From: Tepidimonas sp. UBA997
Lineage (GTDB): Bacteria; Pseudomonadota; Gammaproteobacteria; Burkholderiales; Burkholderiaceae_C
Length of the DNA stretch: 64,000 nt
Direction: 5' to 3'
NCBI GenBank assembly: GCA_002291945.1
Contig: DBAZ01000067.1
Location: 14,052 to 78,051, forward strand
The notes beneath the pieces were generated by a model that ran no database searches, had not been told where the DNA came from, and saw only the letters and a program-made list of their open reading frames with translations. Within the stretch, counting starts at the first letter, position 1. Every line of letters begins with the position of its first letter. Below, piece by piece: positions 42,204-51,778 of the stretch. The position numbers were made by a program, and so were the translations under genes.

Positions 42204-42267
42204 TTGGGAAATCAACGACTTTCCATGCAGGGGTGTACAAAGACAACCATTGACAGCGAAGCCATGA

Positions 42268-42320
42268 CCGGGGAACATATCGGGGAACAAATGCCCTGTT
42301 CCCCGGTTGACCGGGGAACA
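42268..42320. repeat. Cluster of CCGGGGAACA repeats with a perfect hairpin
   Basis: The 10-mer CCGGGGAACA occurs at 42268-42277 and 42311-42320. CGGGGAACA lies at 42281-42289, and the inverted TGTTCCCCGG at 42297-42306. The last two make a perfect 10-bp stem with loop TTGA (42297-42320). A part copy, ACGGGGAA, follows near 42325. The gap 42155-42381 holds this cluster, the tRNA terminator and no credible gene. It may be a set of protein sites or the remnant of an element beside the tRNA. Confidence 0.75.
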
Positions 42321-42381
42321 ACCCACGGGGAATGCCGTGCTGACCGATGCCCAGCGCTGGGCTTCAGTGCCTATGGCTGGG

Positions 42382-42681
42382 TCAGTGCCGAGCGGACAAA
42401 ATCTTGATCCGGATCGATTCCATCGCATAGCCTTCTGCGCGCAATCGTGCCAAAAGGGCGGGAACCAGTTGCCGCAGCTTGGACGAGACCGCAGGATTTC
42501 GAATCAGCAGACACCAGGAGGCTTCGTCGACCGGGCCAGCCTGCAAGTGCGCACGCAAGCCCGGCGGAACCACTGGAAGAACGACAGACAGCATGTGCTG
42601 CGACAACTGAATGCGGTCAGCCACGCGTGAGAGTTCGGGGGATGAGCGAAATGCTTGACTCAGTGGAATCATGACTCGCAT
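42382..42681 (-). CDS. dciA: DciA-family protein (DUF721)
   Basis: Short DUF721 protein, 99 residues. DciA proteins help load the replicative helicase DnaB in bacteria that lack DnaC. The KH-like core is recognised in [51 protein letters not shown]. The start may be ATG 42681 or 42672. It diverges from secA, a normal neighbourhood for dciA in Burkholderiales. Confidence 0.82.
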   Translation of the reverse strand: MRVMIPLSQAFRSSPELSRVADRIQLSQHMLSVVLPVVPPGLRAHLQAGPVDEASWCLLIRNPAVSSKLRQLVPALLARLRAEGYAMESIRIKILSARH

Positions 42682-42784
42682 TATCAGCCAGGGGCAACGA
42701 CGCAGGAGAGCGCTAGAATGGTTGGTTAGGCGGTCATCTTCCGCAACGGCCTGGCGTGTTCCCAGGCATGCTCCGAATCATTGG

Positions 42785-42800
42785 CCTGCTGCCGAGCAGG
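42785..42800 (+). other. Hairpin just before the secA ribosome-binding region
   Basis: CCTGCT (42785-42790), loop GCCG, AGCAGG (42795-42800): a perfect 6-bp stem ending at AGGTAGG, the only purine-rich site before the secA ATG at 42815. It could affect access to the ribosome site. No secM-like gene precedes secA here. Confidence 0.4.
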
Positions 42801-42814
42801 TAGGTACCCGTTTT

Positions 42815-45589
42815 ATGCCAATCCGCTTTCTGACCAAGATTTTCGGCAGTCGCAACGACCGACTGATCAAAACTTACCGCAAAACCGTGACCCACATCAA
42901 TGCGCTGGAGTCTCAGTATGAAAAACTAGACGATGTGCAACTGCAGGGGAAGACGGCTGAGTTCAAGCAGCGGTTGGCCAACGGCGAAAAGCTCGATGAC
43001 TTGCTGCCCGAAGCCTTTGCCACGGTGCGCGAGGCCAGTAAGCGTGTCATGAAGATGCGCCATTTCGATGTGCAGTTGATGGGCGGTATGGCCCTGCACA
43101 GCGGCAAGATCGCTGAAATGCGCACCGGCGAAGGCAAGACCCTGACCGCCACCTTGGCGGTGTACCTCAATGCACTGACGGGCAATGGGGTGCACGTAGT
43201 CACGGTCAACGATTACCTGGCTGCGCGTGACGCGCAATGGATGGGCAAGCTCTACAACTGGCTGGGGCTGAGCGTGGGCATCAACCAGCCGCAGATGCCG
43301 CGCGACGAAAAACAGGCCGCCTATGCCGCCGACATCACCTACGGCACCAACAACGAATATGGTTTCGACTACCTGCGCGACAACATGGTCTATGAAGCGC
43401 GGGATCGCGTCCAGCGCGGCTTGCACTACGCCATCGTTGACGAGGTGGACTCGATCCTGATTGACGAGGCGCGTACGCCGCTCATCATCAGTGGTCAGGC
43501 CGAAGACCACACCGCCACCTACCTGGCGATCAACCAACTGATCCCGCAACTGGTGCGCCAGGAGGGCGAAGAAGACATGCGCACGGGCGAAGGCGTCACC
43601 ACGCCAGGCGACTTCACGGTGGACGAAAAAGCCCACAGCGTGCACATGACCGAGCAGGGCCACGAAAAGGCCGAAGCCCTGCTCCTGCAGGCGGGGCTGC
43701 TGGCCGAGGGGACGTCGCTCTACGATCCGAGCAACATTGCCCTGATGCACCACATGATCACGGCGGTCAAGGCGCACCACCTGTTTCACCGCGACCAGCA
43801 CTACGTGGTGCAAAACGGTGAAGTCGTGATCGTCGATGAGTTCACCGGCCGTCTGATGGCCGGACGGCGCTGGAGTGACGGGCTGCACCAGGCGGTGGAG
43901 GCCAAAGAGGGGGTAGGCATCCAGCCTGAAAACCAGACGCTGGCGTCCATCACCTTCCAGAATTATTTCCGGCTCTACGGCAAGCTGGCGGGGATGACGG
44001 GCACGGCCGATACCGAGGCCTACGAATTCCAGGAGATCTATGGCCTGGAGACGGTGGTGGTTCCGCCCAACCGGCCCAGTCAGCGCAAGGACGAACTCGA
44101 CCTCGTGTACAAGACCACACCGGAAAAATACCAGGCGGCGATTCAAGACATCCGCGCGTGTCACGAGCGGGGTCAGCCGGTGCTGGTCGGCACTTCTTCG
44201 ATCGAAAACTCCGAAATCATCGACACCTTGCTGAAGAAGGAAAAGCTCCCCCACGAGGTGCTCAATGCCAAGCAGCACGCACGCGAGGCCGACATCATTC
44301 TGAACGCTGGACGGCCAGGCGCGATCACGATTGCCACCAACATGGCCGGTCGCGGCACCGACATCGTGCTGGGGGGCAACCTGGAAAAAATGCTCGCCGC
44401 GATCGAGGCCGACCCGGCGCTCAACGAGGCCAGCAAGGCCAAGAAGCTGGAAGCTGCACGCACCCAGTGGCAGGCCGACCACGAGAAGGTCAAGGCCCTC
44501 GGGGGCTTGCGCATCATCGCCACCGAGCGGCATGAAAGCCGCCGCATCGACAACCAGTTGCGTGGCCGGGCCGGCCGTCAGGGCGATCCCGGCTCCAGCC
44601 GGTTCTACATCAGCCTGGACGACCAGTTGATGCGGATTTTTGCCGGTGAACGGGTGCGCGCCATCATGGACCGCCTGAAGATGCCCGAAGGCGAAGCGAT
44701 CGAGGCCGGGATCGTGACGCGCAGCATCGAAAGCGCCCAGCGCAAGGTGGAGGCACGCAACTTCGACATTCGCAAGCAGTTGCTCGAATACGACGACGTC
44801 TCCAACGACCAGCGCCGAGTGATCTACCGGCAGCGCAACGACATCATCGACGCGGGCGACGTGTCGGCCCAGATCACGGCCCTGCGCGAAGGCTGCATGA
44901 CCGAATTGGTGCGCCAGTACGTGCCGATCGATAGCGTCGAGGAACAGTGGGATTTGCCCGGGCTGGAAAAGACGCTGGCCGACGAATGGGCCCTGCCGAT
45001 GACGCTGGTGCAGGATGTGCAGGCGGCGACCGAAATGTCGGACCAGGACATCGTCGATAAAGTGCTGGCCGCCGCCCATGCCGCCTACGACGCCAAGGTG
45101 CAGCAGGTGGGCCGCGAGAACATGAACAATTTCGAGCGTGTGGTGCTGTTGCAGAACATGGACAGCCACTGGCGCGACCACCTCAGCGCACTCGACTACC
45201 TGCGCAAGGGCATCCACCTGCGTGGTTATGCACAGAAGCAGCCCAAGCAGGAGTACAAGCGCGAAGCATTCTTGCTCTTCGGCATGCTGCTCGACCAGGT
45301 GCGCGCCGAGGTCACGCGCATTCTGTTGAACGTCAAGGTGCAGTCACCCGAGCAGGTCAGCAGCGCGGCACAGAAACTGGAAGCCGAAGCCGAGCAGTTC
45401 AGCAACGTCACCTACACCGCACCGTCGGAAACCGGCGAGGCCCAGACCGTCAAGGATCGTGGCCTGCTGGGTGGGGCAGCGGCGCTGGCTGCTGCCCAGG
45501 CCGCCGCCATGCCGCGCGTCGGCCGCAACGATCCCTGCCCCTGTGGCAGCGGCAAGAAATACAAGCAGTGTCACGGCAAACTGGTCTGA
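42815..45589 (+). CDS. secA: Preprotein translocase ATPase SecA
   Basis: Motor that drives unfolded preproteins through SecYEG. 924 residues from ATG 42815 ([19 protein letters not shown]). Walker A is [10 protein letters not shown] near residue 105; [19 protein letters not shown] is the DEAD motif. [13 protein letters not shown] and [15 protein letters not shown] lie in the second ATPase half. The C-terminal zinc finger [14 protein letters not shown] that binds SecB is intact. The frame stays open upstream to 42671, but that part is not SecA-like. Confidence 0.97.
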   Translation: MPIRFLTKIFGSRNDRLIKTYRKTVTHINALESQYEKLDDVQLQGKTAEFKQRLANGEKLDDLLPEAFATVREASKRVMKMRHFDVQLMGGMALHSGKIAEMRTGEGKTLTATLAVYLNALTGNGVHVVTVNDYLAARDAQWMGKLYNWLGLSVGINQPQMPRDEKQAAYAADITYGTNNEYGFDYLRDNMVYEARDRVQRGLHYAIVDEVDSILIDEARTPLIISGQAEDHTATYLAINQLIPQLVRQEGEEDMRTGEGVTTPGDFTVDEKAHSVHMTEQGHEKAEALLLQAGLLAEGTSLYDPSNIALMHHMITAVKAHHLFHRDQHYVVQNGEVVIVDEFTGRLMAGRRWSDGLHQAVEAKEGVGIQPENQTLASITFQNYFRLYGKLAGMTGTADTEAYEFQEIYGLETVVVPPNRPSQRKDELDLVYKTTPEKYQAAIQDIRACHERGQPVLVGTSSIENSEIIDTLLKKEKLPHEVLNAKQHAREADIILNAGRPGAITIATNMAGRGTDIVLGGNLEKMLAAIEADPALNEASKAKKLEAARTQWQADHEKVKALGGLRIIATERHESRRIDNQLRGRAGRQGDPGSSRFYISLDDQLMRIFAGERVRAIMDRLKMPEGEAIEAGIVTRSIESAQRKVEARNFDIRKQLLEYDDVSNDQRRVIYRQRNDIIDAGDVSAQITALREGCMTELVRQYVPIDSVEEQWDLPGLEKTLADEWALPMTLVQDVQAATEMSDQDIVDKVLAAAHAAYDAKVQQVGRENMNNFERVVLLQNMDSHWRDHLSALDYLRKGIHLRGYAQKQPKQEYKREAFLLFGMLLDQVRAEVTRILLNVKVQSPEQVSSAAQKLEAEAEQFSNVTYTAPSETGEAQTVKDRGLLGGAAALAAAQAAAMPRVGRNDPCPCGSGKKYKQCHGKLV

Positions 45590-45601
45590 AAGGAAATTGA
45601 C

Positions 45602-46831
45602 ATGGCAGTGAACTGGACGGCCCCGCTGGCCGAGGCCTTGCTACCGATTGCTGGCGTATCGATCGGAGTGGCAGAAGCCGGGGTGCGCAAAGCCCACCGC
45701 AAAGACCTGACCGTTTTTCTGCTGCAAGAGGGTGCCGCCGTGGGCGGCGTGTTCACCCAGAACCGCTACTGTGCGGCACCAGTGCAGGTGTGCCGGGAGC
45801 ATCTGGCGGCGGGTCAGCCGATCCGCGCCCTGGTGATCAACACCGGCAATGCCAACGCCGGAACTGGCGCGTCGGGGCTGGCGCATGCCCGCACCACCTG
45901 CGTGGCGCTGGCTGAGCACTTGCATGTGGCCCCGCAACAGATCCTGCCGTTTTCGACCGGGGTGATCATGGAGCCGCTGCCGGTCGATCGCATCGTGGCC
46001 GGTCTGCCCGCGGCGCTGGCCGATGCCTGTGCCGAGAACTGGCTCAAAGCCGCCGAAGGCATCATGACCACCGACACCGTGGCCAAAGCCGCGAGTCGGC
46101 AGGTGCAGATCGGCGGGCAGCCGGTGCGCATCACCGGCATTGCCAAAGGTGCGGGGATGATCCGCCCCAACATGGCGACGATGCTGGGCTTTCTGGCCAC
46201 CGACGCGAACGTCGCCCCCGGGCTGCTGGGTGCGCTGGCGCAGGCGCTGGCCGACGTCTCGTTCAACCGCGTGACGATCGACGGCGACACCTCCACCAAT
46301 GACTCCTTCATGCTGGTGGCCACCCGTAAGGCTGGTCACGCCGAAATCACTGATCTCGCCAGCCCCGAGGGCCTAGCCCTGCAGGCCGCGCTGGCCGAGG
46401 TGGCGCAGACGCTGGCCCATGCCATTGTGCGCGACGGCGAAGGGGCGACCAAATTCATCACGGTGCGCGTCGAAGGCGGCCAGACGACCGAGGAATGCCT
46501 GAAGGTGGCGTACGCGATTGCGCATTCGCCGCTCGTCAAAACGGCCTTCTTTGCCAGCGACCCGAACCTGGGCCGGATTCTGGCTGCGGTGGGCTATGCC
46601 GGTATTGCCGACCTCGATCAGACGAAAATCGAACTGCATCTGGACGATGTGCATGTGGTCACGCAAGGCGGTCGCCACCCGGCTTACCGCGAAGAAGCCG
46701 GTGCCCGTGTGATGCAGCAAAGCGAAATCACCATCCGCGTCGGCCTCAACCGCGGCCCGGTCGCCGACACGGTCTGGACTTGTGATTTCAGCCACGACTA
46801 CGTGACCATCAACGCCGATTACCGCTCATGA
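45602..46831 (+). CDS. argJ: Glutamate N-acetyltransferase / amino-acid acetyltransferase
   Basis: Ornithine acetyltransferase of the cyclic arginine pathway; many members also act as N-acetylglutamate synthase. 409 residues. The precursor is cleaved before the Thr nucleophile in [16 protein letters not shown], and GNANAGTG forms the oxyanion region. AAAGGAAATTGAC precedes ATG 45602, 12 bases after secA. Confidence 0.96.
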   Translation: MAVNWTAPLAEALLPIAGVSIGVAEAGVRKAHRKDLTVFLLQEGAAVGGVFTQNRYCAAPVQVCREHLAAGQPIRALVINTGNANAGTGASGLAHARTTCVALAEHLHVAPQQILPFSTGVIMEPLPVDRIVAGLPAALADACAENWLKAAEGIMTTDTVAKAASRQVQIGGQPVRITGIAKGAGMIRPNMATMLGFLATDANVAPGLLGALAQALADVSFNRVTIDGDTSTNDSFMLVATRKAGHAEITDLASPEGLALQAALAEVAQTLAHAIVRDGEGATKFITVRVEGGQTTEECLKVAYAIAHSPLVKTAFFASDPNLGRILAAVGYAGIADLDQTKIELHLDDVHVVTQGGRHPAYREEAGARVMQQSEITIRVGLNRGPVADTVWTCDFSHDYVTINADYRS

Positions 46832-47691
46832 ACGAGGCGTTTGAGCGGCTGCTGCAGCGGGCCGAGTCGCTGATGGTGCGCATCGAGTCGGTGTTGCCGC
46901 AACCCTTGGGGCCACCCGACTGGAGCGCTTCGGTGGCTTTTCGCTACCGCAAGCGTGGCGGGCACGGCATGCTGGAGCCGGTGCGCCACGTGGCCGCGAT
47001 GGCGCTCGACGATTTGTGCGCAATCGACGACCAGAAAGAGAAGATCCAGCGCAACACCGCGCACTTCGTGCAAGGCTTGCCGGCCAACAACGTGTTGCTG
47101 ACCGGCGCACGCGGCACGGGCAAGAGCTCGCTCATCAAGGCATGTCTGAACGCCTACGCGCCGCAAGGCCTGCGTCTGATCGAGGTGGACAAGGCCGATC
47201 TGGTGGACCTGCCCGATATGGTCGAGGTGGTGGCGAGTCGGCCCGAGAAATTCGTCGTGTTCTGCGACGACTTGAGCTTCGAGGACGGCGAGCCCGGCTA
47301 CAAGGCGCTCAAGTCCATCCTCGACGGCTCGGTGGCAGCAGCCACGCCCAATGTGCTGATTTACGCGACCAGCAACCGGCGCCACCTACTGCCCGAGTAC
47401 ATGAAGGAAAACCTGTCCTACACCCACACCGACGACGGCGAGGTTCACCCCGGCGAGGCGGTGGAGGAGAAGATATCCCTGTCAGAACGCTTTGGCCTGT
47501 GGGTGAGCTTCTACCCGTTCAGCCAGCACGAATACCTGAGCGTGGTCAACCAGTGGCTGGGGCATTATGGCGTGCCAGCGGCGGAGTTCGATCAGGCCCG
47601 GCCCAAGGCGCTGGTGTGGGCGCTGGAGCGCGGCTCGCGCAGCGGGCGGGTGGCCTACCAGTTTGCCCGCGACTACGTCGGCAACCGCTGA
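46828..47691 (+). CDS. AAA ATPase of the DUF815 family
   Basis: ATP-binding protein of 287 residues. Walker A is [13 protein letters not shown] near residues 93-105; Walker B-like [13 protein letters not shown] lies near 150, and [12 protein letters not shown] is the family block. The exact role of DUF815 ATPases is not settled. It overlaps argJ by ATGA and precedes a Nudix gene. Confidence 0.88.
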   Translation: MNEAFERLLQRAESLMVRIESVLPQPLGPPDWSASVAFRYRKRGGHGMLEPVRHVAAMALDDLCAIDDQKEKIQRNTAHFVQGLPANNVLLTGARGTGKSSLIKACLNAYAPQGLRLIEVDKADLVDLPDMVEVVASRPEKFVVFCDDLSFEDGEPGYKALKSILDGSVAAATPNVLIYATSNRRHLLPEYMKENLSYTHTDDGEVHPGEAVEEKISLSERFGLWVSFYPFSQHEYLSVVNQWLGHYGVPAAEFDQARPKALVWALERGSRSGRVAYQFARDYVGNR

Positions 47692-47710
47692 TCCAACCCG
47701 TGCCCAACCC

Positions 47711-48175
47711 GTGACTGACCTGCTGGTGGCCGACGCCGAACTGCCGCGCCAAGGCGGGCCAGAGCGAGCGCTGACTGAAGTCGCCGTCGGGGTGCTGATC
47801 GACCCGCAGGACCGCTTTCTGCTCACCAGCCGACCGCCGGGCAAGGTGTATGCCGGTTACTGGGAATTCCCGGGCGGCAAGGTGGAGGCCGGGGAGTCCG
47901 TGGCCCAAGCTTTGCGGCGCGAGTTGCAGGAAGAAATCGGCGTCACCGTGGGCATGGTTTACGCGTGGCGCGACATGCTAGTCGATTACCCCCACGCACG
48001 GGTGCGGCTGCAGGTCTGTCAGGTGTTCGACTGGGTGGGTCCACTGCACATGCGGGAGGGGCAGCAGTTTGGCTGGCAAACCTTGCCCCTCACGCTAAGC
48101 CCGGTGTTGCCCGGGACGCTGCCGATTCTGCAGTGGCTGGCCGATCCAGGTGCCTTGCTCAGGCGCACAAAGTGA
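47711..48175 (+). CDS. mutT: Nudix hydrolase, MutT-like (8-oxo-dGTPase)
   Basis: Nudix pyrophosphohydrolase, 154 residues. The full Nudix box is GGKVEAGESVAQALRRELQEEIGV near residues 56-79, and VGVLIDPQDRFLLTSRP and YAGYWEFPGG resemble MutT. It probably cleans 8-oxo-dGTP from the nucleotide pool. The start is taken at GTG 47711, without a good ribosome site. The 3' end overlaps the convergent zapD by 17 bases. Confidence 0.85.
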   Translation: MTDLLVADAELPRQGGPERALTEVAVGVLIDPQDRFLLTSRPPGKVYAGYWEFPGGKVEAGESVAQALRRELQEEIGVTVGMVYAWRDMLVDYPHARVRLQVCQVFDWVGPLHMREGQQFGWQTLPLTLSPVLPGTLPILQWLADPGALLRRTK

Positions 48176-48917
48176 CTTCGAATTCGGCCTGCCGATCGGT
48201 GGCCAGCGCCAGACGTGCATCCGGCCCCCGTTGCAGCAGTCGCACCGAAAACAGCAGCCGATTGCCGCTGATTTCGGGTATCAGTTGCAAGTCGGGCTCC
48301 AGCCACAGACGCAGCAACTGGTAGGTCTTGCCTTGGGGCAGGTTTTGCTGAAACTGGCCGTTGTGCGCCATCACCTTCTGTGGCAGACCGTTGTCGCGCA
48401 ACAGGGCCAGCAGCAACTGGACCGGCGCGGCCAGACCAGCCAGTTGCTGGGCCCAGCCGCTGAGTTCCTGCTGGCGCATCGCGGGGGCGCGGTGCTGCCA
48501 GTCGTGGTAGGCGGGCAGGTCGAAGGCGCAGGTGCCGCCGGGAATGCCGATGCGGCTGCGCACCGACATCAGCCACTCGTCGTCCGTCAAGGCATGGCCG
48601 ACCTTGCCGGCGTCCTCGTGCAGGGCGGTGAAGCAGGCGTCGAGCCGGGCGATGAACTGATCCAGCGCGGCTTCGGAAATCGCGGGGTTGCCCCGGTAGC
48701 CGTTGTACAACTGCTTGTGTTTGTCGAGGTCTTTGAGGATCTCGGTTTTCAGGTCTGAACGGGCCCCCACGTCCATGATTTCGAATATCGTCTGGATGGC
48801 GAAATGATGGTCGAGCGGGTGGCTGCGGGCGATGAGCTCGGCCAGCCGGTGGAACAGGTGCTCCAGACGCAGATAGGTCCGGATGCGCTCATTGAACGGG
48901 TATTCGTACAGGATCAC
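48159..48917 (-). CDS. zapD: Cell division protein ZapD
   Basis: Binds FtsZ and bundles its filaments at the division ring. 252 residues, DUF1342 family. The opening ILYEYPFNERIRTYLRLEHLF and the DLKTEILKDLDKH–YRGNP segment are typical. The start is GTG 48917. It follows coaE by seven bases. The small zinc protein gene yacG, common downstream of zapD, is absent here. Confidence 0.94.
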   Translation of the reverse strand: MILYEYPFNERIRTYLRLEHLFHRLAELIARSHPLDHHFAIQTIFEIMDVGARSDLKTEILKDLDKHKQLYNGYRGNPAISEAALDQFIARLDACFTALHEDAGKVGHALTDDEWLMSVRSRIGIPGGTCAFDLPAYHDWQHRAPAMRQQELSGWAQQLAGLAAPVQLLLALLRDNGLPQKVMAHNGQFQQNLPQGKTYQLLRLWLEPDLQLIPEISGNRLLFSVRLLQRGPDARLALATDRQAEFEVTLCA

Positions 48918-48924
48918 AGCCGGA

Positions 48925-49557
48925 TCATAGCCCGAATTGCTGGCGCGTCCGGCCGTAGGCGGCCCGAACCTGTGTTTCGAGTTGTTGCAGGGTGGTCACA
49001 TCGTTGTCGATCACGGTGTCGGCTGCCTGCAGGCGTTGCGCTCGGCTGGCTTGGGCGGCCAGCACGGCCTCGATTTGTTCGGCGGGCCAGCCGTTGCGCC
49101 GCTTGATGCGCGCCACCTGGGTGGCGGGCAGGCAATCCACCACCCAGAGCGTGTGTACACGTTCGCGCCAATGGGGGGCTTCGACCAGCAGGGGAATGTC
49201 GAGCACCACGCAGTCGGTGCGGGCAGCCAGGCACTCGCGTTCGATGTCGGTGCGCACGATGGGGTGAACGATCGCTTCGAGCCGCTGCCGGGCCGCCGGG
49301 TCGCGCAACACCAGCGCACGCATGCCGTCGCGGTCGAGGGCACCTTCGGGGCCGATCAGCGCGTCGCCGAAGGTCTGGCGGATGGCCTCGATGGCGGTGC
49401 CGCCTGCGGCAGTGCTGGTCCGGGCCAGCGCATCGGCGTCCACCAGGGTGGCACCGAGCTCGGCCAGCATCTGCGCCACCGTGCTCTTGCCGCTGCCGAT
49501 GCCACCCGTCAAGCCGATGCGCAGCGGGCGCTCGGGCAGCTTCAGAGGCCGATCCAT
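48925..49557 (-). CDS. coaE: Dephospho-CoA kinase
   Basis: Last step of coenzyme A synthesis. 210 residues. The P-loop GLTGGIGSGKST is at about residues 15-26; VDADALAR and VLDIPLLVEA are family blocks, and the lid carries KRRNG. Its start lies inside the end of pilD (16-base overlap), the usual pilD–coaE–zapD order. Confidence 0.96.
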   Translation of the reverse strand: MDRPLKLPERPLRIGLTGGIGSGKSTVAQMLAELGATLVDADALARTSTAAGGTAIEAIRQTFGDALIGPEGALDRDGMRALVLRDPAARQRLEAIVHPIVRTDIERECLAARTDCVVLDIPLLVEAPHWRERVHTLWVVDCLPATQVARIKRRNGWPAEQIEAVLAAQASRAQRLQAADTVIDNDVTTLQQLETQVRAAYGRTRQQFGL

Positions 49558-50387
49558 GTCAGCAGTCGCTCGGGGCCGACCAGCAGCGCAAACAAACCGC
49601 CCAAGGCGAGGAACGGGCCGAAGGGTACGTAGCCGCCTTCACGCAAGCCGCTGGTGCATTTCATGGCAATACCCACCACCGCACCCACGACGGAGGCCAG
49701 CAGGATGACCGGGATCAGCGCTTGCCAGCCTAGCCATGCCCCAAGCGCGGCAAACAGCTTGAAGTCGCCGTAGCCCATGCCTTCTTTGCCGGTGAGCAGC
49801 TTGAACGCCCAGTAAACGCTCCACAGCGCGAGGTAGCCCGCCACGGCACCCCACAGGGCATCGGGCAGGCCGACGCCGCTCCAACCGACAGCCGCCACCA
49901 CCAGACCCGCCCAGACCAGCGGCAAGGTGATGTCGTCGGGCAGCAGGGTGGTGTCCCAGTCGATGCAAGCCAGCGCAATGAGTGCGGCGACGAACCCCAT
50001 CCAGGCCAAGCTCGTCCAAGTCGGCCCATGCATGGCAAAGACCCAGGCAAAGAGTCCGCCGGTCAGCACTTCGACCAAGGGGTAACGCAGGCCGATGGGG
50101 GTGGCGCAGGCCCGGCACTTGCCGCGCAGCAGCAGGTAGCTCAATGCGGGAACGTTCTGATACCACGCGATTGCCGTGCCGCACGCGGGGCAGCGGGAGC
50201 GCGGCTGCAGCAGGTTCAAGGGGGGTTGTGCGGGCACCGGCTGGCCAGTCATGTCGGCGCATTCGGCTGCCCAACGCCGCTCCATCATCAGGGGCAGGCG
50301 GTGGATGACCACGTTCAGAAAACTGCCCACAAGCAGGCCTAACAAGGCGGCAAGAGCGATGCCCAGCGGGCTGGCTAAAAGTTCCAT
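49542..50387 (-). CDS. pilD: Prepilin peptidase / N-methyltransferase
   Basis: Inner-membrane aspartic protease that cleaves and N-methylates type IV prepilins and pseudopilins. 281 residues from ATG 50387. An N-terminal domain carries two CxxC pairs (CPAC and CRAC) of the methyltransferase zinc site. Catalytic Asp residues are in ACIDWDTTLLPDD and GYGDFKLFAALG. pilB and pilC, often its neighbours, are not in the window. It diverges from the glycerate kinase gene. Confidence 0.96.
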   Translation of the reverse strand: MELLASPLGIALAALLGLLVGSFLNVVIHRLPLMMERRWAAECADMTGQPVPAQPPLNLLQPRSRCPACGTAIAWYQNVPALSYLLLRGKCRACATPIGLRYPLVEVLTGGLFAWVFAMHGPTWTSLAWMGFVAALIALACIDWDTTLLPDDITLPLVWAGLVVAAVGWSGVGLPDALWGAVAGYLALWSVYWAFKLLTGKEGMGYGDFKLFAALGAWLGWQALIPVILLASVVGAVVGIAMKCTSGLREGGYVPFGPFLALGGLFALLVGPERLLTWIGL

Positions 50388-50434
50388 GGTTTGCAGTGTA
50401 ATCAGGTCTGGCGCGTTATGAATGGAGCGTAGCG

Positions 50435-51775
50435 ATGAATCGTATGGATGCGACAGCGTGGGCCCCGGCGCACTTGTTGCGCCGCTTGTTTGATGCGGCG
50501 CTGGCTGCGGCCCAGCCAGCCCGGTGTGTGCCGCCACACCTGCCCACGCCCGAGGAAGTGGGCGCGGGTCGGCTGGTGGTGATCGGCGCGGGCAAAGCCT
50601 CGGCGGCCATGGCGCAGGCGGTGGAGCGCCATTGGGTCGTTGATTCGGCGGGCGATCCGGCGTGTATCTGTGGCTTGGTGGTCACGCGCTACGGCCATGC
50701 CGTGCCGTGCGAACGGGTGACCATCGTGGAGGCGGGGCATCCCGTTCCCGACGAGGCGGGCTTGCATGCAGCGCACCGGATGTTGCAGCTCGTCGAGGGT
50801 TTGCGCACAAACGATGTGGTGTTGTGCCTGATGTCGGGCGGGGGTTCGGCTCTGCTGCCCTTGCCGCTGGAGGGCTTGACGCTGGCCCACGAGCAGGCGG
50901 TGCATCGGGCGCTACTGGCCAGCGGGGCCACCATCAGCGACATGAACACGGTGCGCCGTCACCTGTCCGCCATCAAGGGCGGTCGGCTGGCCGCCGCATG
51001 CCACCCGGCGCGGGTGATCACCCTGCTGCTGTCCGACGTGCCCGGCGATCGGCCGATCGACATTGCGTCCGGCCCCACCGTGGCCGACCCGACCACCTGT
51101 GCCGATGCGCTGGCCATTGTGCGGCGCTATGGCGTCGATCTGCCGCAACCCGTGCTTGAGGTGCTGCAGAGTGGGCGGGGTGAGTCGGTCAAGCCAGGCG
51201 ATCCGCGCCTGGCCCGGGCTGAGCTTCGCATGGTCGCTACGCCGCAGATGGCGCTGGAGGCAGCGGCTGCGCTGGCGCGTGAGGCCGGTTATGCAGTGCA
51301 TATTCTGGGCGATGCGCTGGAAGGTGAGGCACGAGACGTGGGCAAAGTGTTGGCAGGCATCGCCTTGCAGGTGGCCGAGCGCGGGCAGCCGTTCACGTCG
51401 CCCTGTGTGTTGTTGTCAGGAGGTGAAACCACGGTCACGGTGCGGGGGCAGGGCCGCGGCGGGCGCAACGTGGAGTGCCTGCTGGCGTTTGCGATCGCCA
51501 CCGGCGGGCACCCGCGCATCCATGCCTTGATGGCTGACACCGACGGGGTGGACGGATTGGATGAGATCGCCGGGGCCGTGATGGGCCCGCAAACGCTGGC
51601 CCGCGCATGGGCTTGCGGCGTGCGCCCCATCGATGCATTGACCGACAACGATGGACATGGCTTTTTCGGGGCCTTGGGCGATGCGCTGCTGACCGGGCCG
51701 ACGCTGACCAACGTCAATGATTTTCGGGCGATTGGGGTGGGTTTGCGCGACCCTATTGGTGGCAGCAAGGCCTAG
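50435..51775 (+). CDS. Glycerate 2-kinase (GckA/TtuD, MOFRL family)
   Basis: Phosphorylates D-glycerate at position 2 in the glyoxylate/hydroxypyruvate route; some relatives were named hydroxypyruvate reductase. 446 residues. VVIGAGKASAAMAQA and CLMSGGGSALLPLP lie in the first domain; NTVRRHLSAIKGGRLA and the C-terminal MOFRL domain (GGRNVECLLAFAIA, DTDGVDG) follow. It lies between pilD and pilR without a clear link to pili. Confidence 0.92.
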   Translation: MNRMDATAWAPAHLLRRLFDAALAAAQPARCVPPHLPTPEEVGAGRLVVIGAGKASAAMAQAVERHWVVDSAGDPACICGLVVTRYGHAVPCERVTIVEAGHPVPDEAGLHAAHRMLQLVEGLRTNDVVLCLMSGGGSALLPLPLEGLTLAHEQAVHRALLASGATISDMNTVRRHLSAIKGGRLAAACHPARVITLLLSDVPGDRPIDIASGPTVADPTTCADALAIVRRYGVDLPQPVLEVLQSGRGESVKPGDPRLARAELRMVATPQMALEAAAALAREAGYAVHILGDALEGEARDVGKVLAGIALQVAERGQPFTSPCVLLSGGETTVTVRGQGRGGRNVECLLAFAIATGGHPRIHALMADTDGVDGLDEIAGAVMGPQTLARAWACGVRPIDALTDNDGHGFFGALGDALLTGPTLTNVNDFRAIGVGLRDPIGGSKA

Positions 51776-51778
51776 GGA

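Noticed and set aside
42085..42321. Minus-strand protein with CRIRTDDLPLTRRLLYQLS
   Set aside because: This is the well-known artefact of translating a tRNA gene; it lies across tRNA-Thr and the terminator.
42174..42428. Possible integrase remnant on the minus strand next to tRNA-Thr
   Set aside because: The frame has repeated FP motifs that come only from the CCGGGGAACA repeats. No catalytic R-H-R-Y residues are seen, so an integrase cannot be claimed.
42926..45217. Open frame of about 760 codons antisense to secA
   Set aside because: Shadow of secA, low-complexity composition and no start signals.
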